Shown piece by piece: positions 12,101-24,100 of a stretch of DNA of 64,000 nucleotides. The notes beneath the pieces were generated by a model. It had not been told where the DNA came from. It made no database searches and was given only the letters and a program-made list of their open reading frames with translations. The stretch lies in NCBI RefSeq assembly GCF_910592395.1, contig NC_088318.1, positions 15,064,349 to 15,128,348 on the forward strand, written 5' to 3'. Positions within the stretch are counted from its first letter, which is position 1. Each line of letters opens with the position of its first letter. The DNA is from Lineus longissimus (lineage: Eukaryota; Nemertea; Pilidiophora; Heteronemertea; Lineidae). A program made the position numbers and the translations under genes.

Positions 12101-15100
12101 CCTGGCTGGCTTTGCCGGGTTATTGAACCCTGAAACAATATAAAGAACAATTAGAAACTATGGCGGGACAGAGATCACCTGGTTACCTTGAAGACTGAAC
12201 CTAAATATAGACAGACGCCATTACACCTAATCTTATAGCATTTATCGACGGTTAAACAGGGAATCATGTTATGATATATATTACGGGCGCAGGCAGGTTC
12301 AAATGGGCTATACCTTGAATAGATTGAATTGCAATAAACATCTAATGCAATATCAAAGGAGCCATATCGAAGAGACATGTTGTAGACTTTAGTGTGGTTC
12401 TTATTTCGGAACAAACTATAGCTGACTTGATTGGTGCTGCCACCTATACTAAGTTTGTAACTTGTAGTATACATGCTTGCTTATGTGTAGTATACATGCT
12501 TGCTTATGTGTAGTATGAATAAATAAAGTGACTCAGCAAAAGGAACCCATGTTGTCCAGTCTCTTTGAATTCGCTCCGACAATATCAAGCTGGAGTCCGC
12601 AAAAAGACAAATTAAACCAACCATTTGTCCACAGACTCGGACCTAGCTGTGGCGTGCTGTATGCGTGCATATAAAAGTATATCAGTTGGTCCGATAGAGA
12701 TGATGAGGCAATGCCTCGTTCCTTAGTCAGCAATATGCGCCTTTTTATACGGAGAAGAAGGATTACCCAGATAGGCCATGTCCGCCTCCAAATGGCTCGA
12801 ACCAATTGCACTATCACTACTATAACTTTAAAATGCGTGCTCCTCCTACATGTAGCCAGGTCTCGGGCAAGGCACTTACTCGACAGGCAAGCTAGAGGTT
12901 CAGCACCGTGAGCAGCTCCTTGATAAGGCCATTTCAGGTTCAGCGCGCCTCTTCAGATCAAGTATTGAGAGCTGTGGTGAGCACATAAACATACCATGCA
13001 ACCGAAAGTACCAAAAATACATTTTTGTTTACATTTGAACTGCGCACATACGTTTGTTTACAATTTCTTTCCCCGCGAAATCTCGAAGATCAGGTGACCT
13101 ACAATCGTGGATTGAAAATAACATTAACCTTGGTTCAGCAGGTCAACACGTGTACAGGCTGTTCCAATCACCCCCCTACAGCCAGCCGTTCAACAGGTCA
13201 ACAGGTAGTGTTAGTCACCCCACAGGGAGTGCAGGTGATTCATTAATCCCCGGCATAACTAAACAGCAATGGCTTGGCTTCCGTGAGTGGTAAGGAGAAT
13301 TGACCGTGTCCGATTAAAAATCCCTCATTACTGCTCCGCTGAAGTAAATTTCCGAAAATAAACATGACGTTGCATCAGGATAACATATCACCTGCAAACG
13401 TGCAAAATTTCGAGACGAAACACGACCCCCAAATGGCACTTTAGCGAGCCGCCTTATAGTATTATGATATAGATTACTCGTTATACTAACCATACTAACC
13501 ATATACCTTATATAGCTTACTAATCATCACGTGACCTGTATCTTTATATATCTTGGTTACTTTAATAAACTGGCTTATACCTGTCGACCGTTGTGCGTGT
13601 TGCGTCTATGCCTGAGCAAGAAACAGAACAAATCATCGCCGTCGGCAACAATATGATTCATCGATTAAACAGCTTTCAAATGCGTAGTACCATAAGGCCC
13701 ACTGGATTTTGCGTAAAGAAAGCAACGAGCGCAATGGGGGAGCGACCATTATTTTTGACCCCGCCATTTGGTCATCCTAAAATAGATTTGGGGCCAACAC
13801 GGCCACAGAATAGCCGTCCCTCCATATGCTCGATTCTTGGGATTAACTCCTCAAGTACGTAAGCCATAGGTTTGAATCTGGACATATTTCCTCAATGTGA
13901 TGGTGTGGTGCGTTCGTTTAGGTACAATTCTTGATAGTTACTCCTCAATGGGGTGGTGTAGTGCTTCGGTCATGGGTTCGATTTTAGATTTACTCTAAGT
14001 GTGGTGCAGGTCTCCGCCCCCTGTTTACCTCAATATATGACATGGATACCTTCCATTCGTCATTTTGGCGCAACTTATCAATCCCCATGTCACAAGATAA
14101 AAGTCCAAGTGAGTTGCACTTGTAGTCCCTCTATTTATGCCCATAACAGCAAATATATGTACAGTTACCTAGATGCTGGCACCTATCCATCACCATGAAC
14201 TTAGCCGAACTCATATTCCAAACTAACCTAATTTGACAATATAATTGTCCCTTTAACTGCAAGTGAATCACCGGTAACTAAAAATAGTATTCCATCGCTG
14301 CGGCTGCCAGTCCATATTATACAGCCTTATGTGTAACCTTATGTGTACTGGAATTCTATATCATGGCTTGTGTGCTAGAGTTATGTGTGCTAGCTTGATC
14401 GACTCCAGCATGCGTTTGGCCTACTTTTCCAATGATAACTCCCCATGTAACCACGATCCTAGGATGACCAGACTATGTATTGAATATAGGAAAATACACC
14501 TGGGGACCGTTGCACTCCGAAGTTGCGTTGCGTTGCGTTGCTTTCTTTGCGCAAAGTCTCGTAAGCCTTAATGCCTAAGCTGATGGACTATGAAAACCTC
14601 TATCTGTGGGGTGCTCAAGGATCGAATGATAGGATACCTGTGTTTAGACACCTTTTAGGCGACTGAAGTCTTTAAAACTTACCTTTTCGAAAAAAGAGGT
14701 GTGCGCGCGCATGGTGCGTGCGTGTGTTAGTGTGTCGAGGAGCGTGCGTGTGCGTGCGTGTGTGGGGGGGGGGGAGGGTGAGCAAAGTGACACTCGTACA
14801 ATGTACATGTGCGTGCAATGAACTCTTATAATTAAGTCGTAAAAATAACTATTTATTAGTAATTTTCAACTAATACTGGTAGTAACTATTGCACCGACTA
14901 AGAAATTAGCTATTTTTACTACTGTACTTCGAAATAGTCTAAAAAAACAACTGAGAAAAATAGTAATTATCAACCAATAATAAATAGTTGTTTTTACCAC
15001 TGAGATGGTTAATGGCGTACCTACTCAAATTAGTTTGAAATTTACTCCTAATTTTAATTGTGTGTGTTAAATAGTGAGGCGTATAGTCGGACTCGCACAC

Positions 15101-18100
15101 TTTTATTTTGACATTCGAACATGTTGGGCAACTTACTTTATCGATGTCCTTTAATGAGTCGGTCGGAAATTTTCTTGTCTGCACTGAGAAGGATTTTACG
15201 TTGACTGTTTTCAGCAGCACAATCAGGTCAAGTTCTTTCGCGGTCGTCTCACTCAAAACGACGGTAACTTCAATCGGACCCTTGCCCTTGAATGGTTCTT
15301 TGTTCTGCCCTGGCCGAATGGCCTCCTTTTTCTTATCGTCGGTTTCATTTTTTCCATCCGATTTGATATTGATGTTTTCAATTGGAATCAGAGTCTTGTT
15401 TGTCATGGCAGACACGGATAAGCAAGGCGTTATCGTTGTCGTCGGCACACTTGTAGCTGAAAGGATAAACACAAGTGACCGTGTCCTACATAATGGGGAA
15501 TGATTTCCACCCTAACTAGAGTGAACATAAACAATGTCTTCTGCATAAGATAGTGTTAACGAGGGAACACATACTCCTGTTTCTTGGGGGGGGGGGGGGG
15601 TGGAACCAGAATTAGACGTACTCGTCACAGAAGTGCAATCGTATTCGTCTTCACGACCTGGGCAGTCAAATTCGCCATTGCAGACGGAAGTGTTCTTAAT
15701 ACACTCTCCGGTATTGCACTGATACTCCGTGCACTTGGTTGTTGTAGAAACTGATGCTGAGAAGGAGTAGGAGTAGGAGAAACAAATAAGCTACTCAGGT
15801 ATGAATAGGAACGAAACAACATACCGTGCCTAAAGTGCAAACGTAGCTTTATTTGGCTGTAATCAGCCAAATGGAAAACTTTTGCAATTACATTCCTGTT
15901 GTAGTATATGATTAGAAAAAACAATGTCTGACGATATGCTAAAAACCGCATTGAATTTGGTCCATCAGTTCGAAATATTTAAATTTCTGATACCAGATGC
16001 TACGATCTGTGGTTAGAAGGAGGAAAACACACTTACTTGTAGCGGCGGTTGTAGTTGTAGTGGTGGCTATAAAAATAAGAAAGTATTGATCAGTCATGTA
16101 AATCTAACATGGTCGCAAACATGCTGCTGCTTCATCTCATTTTCTAAAGTGGCGCTGTGGTTAGAGCACCGGGCTCATAATCAGGAGGTCGTGGGTTCGA
16201 TTTTCGGAAGGGTCACTGCTGTTTCGTCTTTGTGTCTTTGAGCAAGGCACTTAACCCTACTTGCTTCTCTCCACCCAGGAGTAAATGGGTACCTAGCTGG
16301 CAGAGTTGGCACACTATGAATGTCAGTCCTGAGCGCTGTATAGCTGCAGCTCGGATCTGTAATACTCCCAGAGAGTAGAGCTTGAACCAAGTATGTACAA
16401 GCCAATAGCTAGGGGTAATGATGTGAAGCGCTTTGAGCGACTGAAACCAGTTGGATTTAGCGCTATATAAGTCTCATAATTATTAAACCTGTCCAGTAAT
16501 TACAGCTACGTATATTCCTTAGTTTTTAAGTATCGAATACCCGTCTATATAAGTCTCATAATTATTTAACCTGTCCAGTAATTACAGCTATATTCCTTAG
16601 TTTTTAAGTATCGAATACCCGTCAATTAGTATTTTTGTATTCTGATGAGTGGGAAATAATTAAAAAAACAACAATTTAATGGTTTAAGCAGCCATGAAGA
16701 TCACTCAATGACAATAGGTGTTTCTGGCTGACTGCACTTATTTCAGTGATCATTTTTCTGTTCTTGCAGGTTGTTTTCAACCAAATGAATCAATCTTTCA
16801 GGTTTTTTGCAGTGGTTTGTGATCGTGAGATCATACACTTTCAAAAAAGCGTGAAAATCACATTTTATCAGTCCAAGCTAAAGCTATTTTAGAAATATTA
16901 ACCTCCAAAATGGAAGCCACATAAAAGAGTAGCAGCCTAATAGCATAAAATATACTGTAAGTTCGTTTTTCCATAAGTTTTATTTTATCTCTAGATACTT
17001 GTGGTAGAGAGAGTAGCCTTGGGGCACTAATTGGAAATTCGTGGTCATGAAAATCCAAATTCGACACCAAAATGCTTGTTGATTAGATTACTCTGGTATA
17101 TCTTCAATTGAACATGTCATGTCAGTTTCAAATTACATTATATCTCATTCCGACATTCGATAGATAATAGTGGCCAGAGCAGCAAAGATTGCTCCTATGG
17201 CCAACACAAAAGGTGATTCCATGCCTTCGCATTAATTTAATGTTGCTAAGATTATTGTTGAGATTTTTCTTAGCTTTGCCGCCAAACTTGATTTTGCCTT
17301 AAATTGGCTGCCGAATTCTAAAATGGCTGCAGAGTTGGACTTTCTAAAGAAATTCTTTATGAAGGTTCTGTTCTGAAAAAGTCTTCTTCCATGTTATGTA
17401 ATCTTTCATGAGCGTATCATTTTAGCCAGGACGTCCTCCTAAGTTCTACTACCATGTTATGTAATCTTGAATAAGAAGTAAACGGTTCAATACAGGTGGA
17501 GTAGCCAGTTGTTTCATTTAAAAGTGCAGTAATCTACAGTAACAGCTGAGAAAAAAACGCCTACCGGTAGGCACGAATCTGTTAAGCATAGAACCGTTTC
17601 GCTTTATTTAGTTGAAAATCAATCTATCAAACCATGTTTTACCAAACTACAGAATGTACGTAACGCGTAAGCGATATCTAGAGTCCGCTGGATTTATTCG
17701 CAATGCATGTTTCTCATACCTTCACTTTCATAGCAAGCATGGACACTGATTCCACCAATTTTAGGTTTCTCAATTTCGCCAGAAACAGCAATCCGTAAGA
17801 AACTGTCGCCATTTGTTCCTGGCAAACGGCTTCGAATTGTCTTTCCTTCCGTAATCATGAAATTCTGAAAAAATCAGATGGTCACGATAAGAAAAAAAGA
17901 GATTGTTACAATGTAGCTAAGCGAAGTATGTTGTTACGCGGGATATAAAAAAATTACGGGTAATATAATAGCGACCACCACTGTTACACCGCTGTTTCAA
18001 CATGTGCGAGCACCTGAACTATTTCCTTGAAGCCAGCATTTTACCAATAAAAATCTCCTTTTGCAAATGTTATAACAAATATACTTACTTGAACTTTTAT

Positions 18101-21100
18101 AATAAACTTTGTTAAAAAATAGATACCTCACAAATGGTTAATTTGAGGTTTGAGAGAAGTGGTAAAAAAACTGTATTTTAATACATCTTAAAAGATGTTT
18201 CAGCCAATCGTTTACTCCAGCGAAGTGCCACCCGCCAGCAACATGTCAATGACCTTCGCACAGACGAGGAGTGGTCCTCAGTATTTCCGAGCAATATCAG
18301 AATTTGCAAAGACTCCAAATAGATTTTCAACCATACCCTATCGATCCGCGCATAAACTATCGATGCACGGATGACTCCCTGCAAGGGGCTCGTAATTGGA
18401 GATTAATTAAAATTACCTCCAATGTACATATGTATATAGATTTTTCTTTTTTGTGTGTGTTTGGAGATGACAACTACTACAATTGTATTGTGAAAGAAGA
18501 CTAGTCAGTTGACAGTTTTGTAATAATGACCCTTAATAATGCCATTTGTCCTAAATTGATATATCAGGTATCCCAGAAAACGTCACACTCTTTGACTTGT
18601 AATCATTTTGAAAATACACAGGAAAATATTTTTGGATATTGTCAAAATTGTAAAATACAAAGTAAAGCTTACTAACCCTGTTCAATCTGTGTTTAACGTG
18701 CCCTTTATCCCCTTTCATCGCCAATCGTGAAGGTTTTTATTTTCTTATTTTTTTCAATTAGATAAGCTCTTGTGAATTTCATCTTAATGTACAATTTCCT
18801 CACAGGCGTGTCCCCAGGAAGCCACAACCCTGTCCTAAATATCCTTTAACTTCTGCTCATCCTTTAACTCATGCGCTTTATAGTTTTTCTTTATTTGTCC
18901 ACAATACACATTTTTCCTTCAAGTAGTCCCAGATTTAATAATCCGTTGAATAACTATTGGGACTTTGAGAAGGCCACTTCCTTGAATCCCTTATATTCTT
19001 AAGTTGCCTCATCCAAACAGGCTTCTGTCACTCGAATGGCTTCTTGATAAGGCCATATATATTCAGTTTGGAACAGTCTTTCCGAGGATAAAGCCCACGA
19101 CGATTGAAAGGGTTAGTTGTCCCGATTTTGAATTTTTGGCTTCGATTTTTGTATTGAGCAGTACTCAGAACAGAGATTTATATCCGATTGTTAATTGATA
19201 TTTCAAGGCTTCCTCACAATATCCTAAAACTGATTCATCACTGGGAACTGGCGTTCGAATCCAATTTGAGGTATTACACGGTAAAAGTTGGACGTTGGGC
19301 ACCCGATATGTAGTAAATATGTGCAAAGGATATGAAAAGTGCTAAGTACATTTTATACTACGAAAGTAGTGAAAGCATCAACAGCTGGTTAATATATTTT
19401 AACTCACATCAAAAGTTGCTCTGTCACTCCAGTTGATGCCATCAGGACTTGTCGCAAACTTGACTGTAAGTCCTGGGCCGACAGGACCAATTGTTGCCGT
19501 GACTTCGTCAATAATGGGATTGCTTCCAGGAATATTGTTGAGTTTGAGCAACCAATATACTTCACGCTGGCTCCAGTCATCATCGATCCACGTGAACAAT
19601 CCTCCACCCTCAAGGGCATTTTTTGCGAAGTTGAGGGGTGCGGAAGAGCTGGCAGTGACCAAAACATCGTCGCTTTTTAAATAGTCAATTGTTTTCGCGT
19701 TCTCCAGGCAAATTTCCGCTAAAAAAGACAGCGAAAACGATAATTGCCTGCCAACCCCTTCGAGGAGCTTTGCCAAGTATTAAAGACATGAAACTTGACG
19801 GTGACGGTAACTTGCATATCACATTATACCATAAGTCTGCGTTAGACTCCGGGAAATGCTGAAGATATGTAGTAGACTTCCCGGGAAATGCCGAAAATCT
19901 GTAGTAAAACATATCCATTGACCATTGACCATAAACGGACCGACCCGGTGGGTTATATTAAGTTAGATGAAGTCGCTAATAGGGGCATCTCCTATCTCAC
20001 AGAACATCGAAACAATTGTCGCTTGTATGAGAAATATAATTATCACTGAATCGAACCTGACCAAGGCCCCTAATTTCATACTAATCACATGGATGTATCA
20101 TATATGGGCAACCATGCTCCTGCCAATCGTTGCAAAAAACTAACTTACGTGTAGTTGTGACTGGAGGAGTAGTTGTGCCTGCAATTAAAATATCATAATA
20201 CAACGTTGTTGTTTTGATAACTGTACATCAATGTACGTCAATGTACAGTTATCAGAGTCAAGAGATATTGAGATCAGCTGTTTTCGCAGCGTTGAATTTT
20301 AACAAAATGTCACTTTCCAGTAAATAATGCAGTAACAGTGAATGTGAACAAAAGGGTTTTTAGTTCAAAATACATGTATTGCAAATACTGCAATGGATAG
20401 ATGTGTTACCACACCCCGGACGCAAGTGTAACTTCTCTTTCAACTAAATCTTTGAAATGACTGTTCTCTGAAATTTCCATAAATCTAGCATACCTTTGTC
20501 AAACCTGGCTAACTCAATTTCCTGTTTAAGATGATATCCCCTTTATTCAGGAATGACTATAGTTGTAACTATTATGGCTCACCACCGACTTCGTCTGTAG
20601 CCATCGAACCCACCTTTGCATCTAGGTGTACGATATTCTCTATGATATTGGTTTATACAATTAATATCATGTATGTTTACCTGTGGTAGTTGATCCCAGT
20701 TCTAAGCACACCTTGATTTTCACTTGTAGTTCGATATTGTCAGACTCATCAATAGGATACACAACAATCTGTACCACTACCGCAACTGATCCTGGTTTGA
20801 ACTTGATTCTAGTATCATTACTGAACTTATTATCAGTACCTGGCTGGCTTTGCCGGGTTATTGAACCCTGAAACAATATAAAGAACAATTAGAAACTATG
20901 GCGGGACAGAGATCACCTGGTTACCTTGAAGACTGAACCTAAATATAGACAGACGCCATTACACCTAATCTTATAGCATTTATCGACGGTTAAACAGGGA
21001 ATCATGTTATGACATATATTACGGGCGCAGGCAGGTTCAAATGGGCTATACCTTGAATAGATTGAATTGCAATAAACATCTAATGCAATATCAAAGGAGC

Positions 21101-24100
21101 CATATCGAAGAGACATGTTGTAGACTTTAGTGTGGTTCTTATTTCGGAACAAACTATAGCTGACTTGATTGGTGCTGCCACCTATACTAAGTTTGTAACT
21201 TGTAGTATACATGCTTGCTTATGTGTAGTATACATGCTTGCTTATGTGTAGTATGAATAAATAAAGTGACTCAGCAAAAGGAACCCATGTTGTCCAGTCT
21301 CTTTGAATTCGCTCCGACAATATCAAGCTGGAGTCCGCAAAAAGACAAATTAAACCAACCATTTGTCCACAGACTCGGACCTAGCTGTGGCGTGCTGTAT
21401 GCGTGCATATAAAAGTATATCAGTTGGTCCGATAGAGATGATGAGGCAATGCCTCGTTCCTTAGTCAGCAATATGCGCCTTTTTATACGGAGAAGAAGGA
21501 TTACCCAGATAGGCCATGTCCGCCTCCAAATGGCTCGAACCAATTGCACTATCACTACTATAACTTTAAAATGCGTGCTCCTCCTACATGTAGCCAGGTC
21601 TCGGGCAAGGCATTTACTCGACAGGCAAGCTAGAGGTTCAGCACCGTGAGCAGCTCCTTGATAAGGCCATTTCAGGTTCAGCGCGCCTCTTCAGATCAAG
21701 TATTGAGAGCTGTGGTGAGCACATAAACATACCATGGTAACCTTCATTATCACGGGTTAGCTCTGGCTAACACAGCACCCATAAACAATAGACCACCAAT
21801 TTGACCCCAGCTCATTACTGCGGGAAAACCCAAGTCCAGCAACCGAAAGTACCAAAAATACATTTTTGTTTACATTTGAACTGCGCACATACGTTTGTTT
21901 ACAATTTCTTTCCCCGCGAAATCTCGAAGATCAGGTGACCTACAATCGTGGATTGAAAATAACATTAACCTTGGTTCAGCAGGTCAACACGTGTACAGGC
22001 TGTTCCAATCACCCCCCTACAGCCAGCCGTTCAACAGGTCAACAGGTAGTGTTAGTCACCCCACAGGGAGTGCAGGTGATTCATTAATCCCCTGCATAAC
22101 TAAACAGCAATGGCTTGGCTTCCGTGAGTGGTAAGGAGAATTGACCGTGTCCGATTAAAAATCCCTCATTACTGCTCCGCTGAAGTAAATTACCGAAAAT
22201 AAACATGACGTTGCATCAGGATAACATATCACCTGCAAACGTGCAAAATTTCGAGACGAAACACGACCCCCAAATGGCACTTTAGCGAGCCGCCTTATAG
22301 TATTATGATATAGATTACTCGTTATACTAACCATACTAACCATATACCTTATATAGCTTACTAATCATCACGTGACCTGTATCTTTATATATCTTGGTTA
22401 CTTTAATAAACTGGCTTATACCTGTCGACCGTTGTGCGTGTTGCGTCTATGCCTGAGCAAGAAACAGAACAAATCATCGCCGTCGGCAACAATATGATTC
22501 ATCGATTAAACAGCTTTCAAATGCGTAGTACCATAAGGCCCACTGGATTTTGCGTAAAGAAAGCAACGAGCGCAATGGGGGAGCGACCATTATTTTTGAC
22601 CCCGCCATTTGGTCATCCTAAAATAGATTTGGGGCCAACACGGCCACAGAATAGCCGTCCCTCCATATGCTCGATTCTTGGGATTAACTCCTCAAGTACG
22701 TAAGCCATAGGTTTGAATCTGGACATATTTCCTCAATGTGATGGTGTGGTGCGTTCGTTTAGGTACAATTCTTGATAGTTACTCCTCAATGGGGTGGTGT
22801 AGTGCTTCGGTCATGGGTTCGATTTTAGATTTACTCTAAGTGTGGTGCAGGTCTCCGCCCCCTGTTTACCTCAATATATGACATGGATACCTTCCATTCG
22901 TCATTTTGGCGCAACTTATCAATCCCCATGTCACAAGATAAAAGTCCAAGTGAGTTGCACTTGTAGTCCCTCTATTTATGCCCATAACAGCAAATATATG
23001 TACAGTTACCTAGATGCTGGCACCTATCCATCACCATGAACTTAGCCGAACTCATATTCCAAACTAACCTAATTTGACAATATAATTGTCCCTTTAACTG
23101 CAAGTGAATCACCGGTAACTAAAAATAGTATTCCATCGCTGCGGCTGCCAGTCCATATTATACAGCCTTATGTGTAACCTTATGTGTACTGGAATTCTAT
23201 ATCATGGCTTGTGTGCTAGAGTTATGTGTGCTAGCTTGATCGACTCCAGCATGCGTTTGGCCTACTTTTCCAATGATAACTCCCCATGTAACCACGATCC
23301 TAGGATGACCAGACTATGTATTGAATATAGGAAAATACACCTGGGGACCGTTGCACTCCGAAGTTGCGTTGCGTTGCGTTGCTTTCTTTGCGCAAAGTCT
23401 CGTAAGCCATACCTTAATGCCTAAGCTGATGGACTATGAAAACCTCTATCTGTGGGGTGCTCAAGGATCGAATGATAGGATACCTGTGTTTAGACACCTT
23501 TTAGGCGACTGAAGTCTTTAAAACTTACCTTTTCGAAAAAAGAGGTGTGCGCGCGCATGGTGCGTGCGTGTGTTAGTGTGTCGAGGAGCGTGCGTGTGCG
23601 TGCGTGTGTGGGGGGGGGGAGGGTGAGCAAAGTGACACTCGTACAATGTACATGTGCGTGCAATGAACTCTTATAATTAAGTCGTAAAAATAACTATTTA
23701 TTAGTAATTTTCAACTAATACTGGTAGTAACTATTGCACCGACTAAGAAATTAGCTATTTTTACTACTGTACTTCGAAATAGTCTAAAAAAACAACTGAG
23801 AAAAATAGTAATTATCAACCAATAATAAATAGTTGTTTTTACCACTGAGATGGTTAATGGCGTACCTACTCAAATTAGTTTGAAATTTACTCCTAATTTT
23901 AATTGTGTGTGTTAAATAGTGAGGCGTATAGTCGGACTCGCACACTTTTATTTTGACATTCGAACATGTTGGGCAACTTACTTTATCGATGTCCTTTAAT
24001 GAGTCGGTCGGAAATTTTCTTGTCTGCACTGAGAAGGATTTTACGTTGACTGTTTTCAGCAGCACAATCAGGTCAAGTTCTTTCGCGGTCGTCTCACTCA

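Larger units (their letters stand above)
9834..15847 (-). repeat. Unit U2 (X only)
   Basis: 6014 bp. Its SINE is cut short: sequence from the SINE 3' part through the first copy of the following 80-bp duplication is missing, with a join at GAGAGTA/TATTCC. Confidence 0.93.

Noticed and set aside
12533-12911. Opposing open frames in insertion X (94 and 66 residues)
   Set aside because: They overlap each other on opposite strands with no recognisable motif; X otherwise looks like non-coding repeat.
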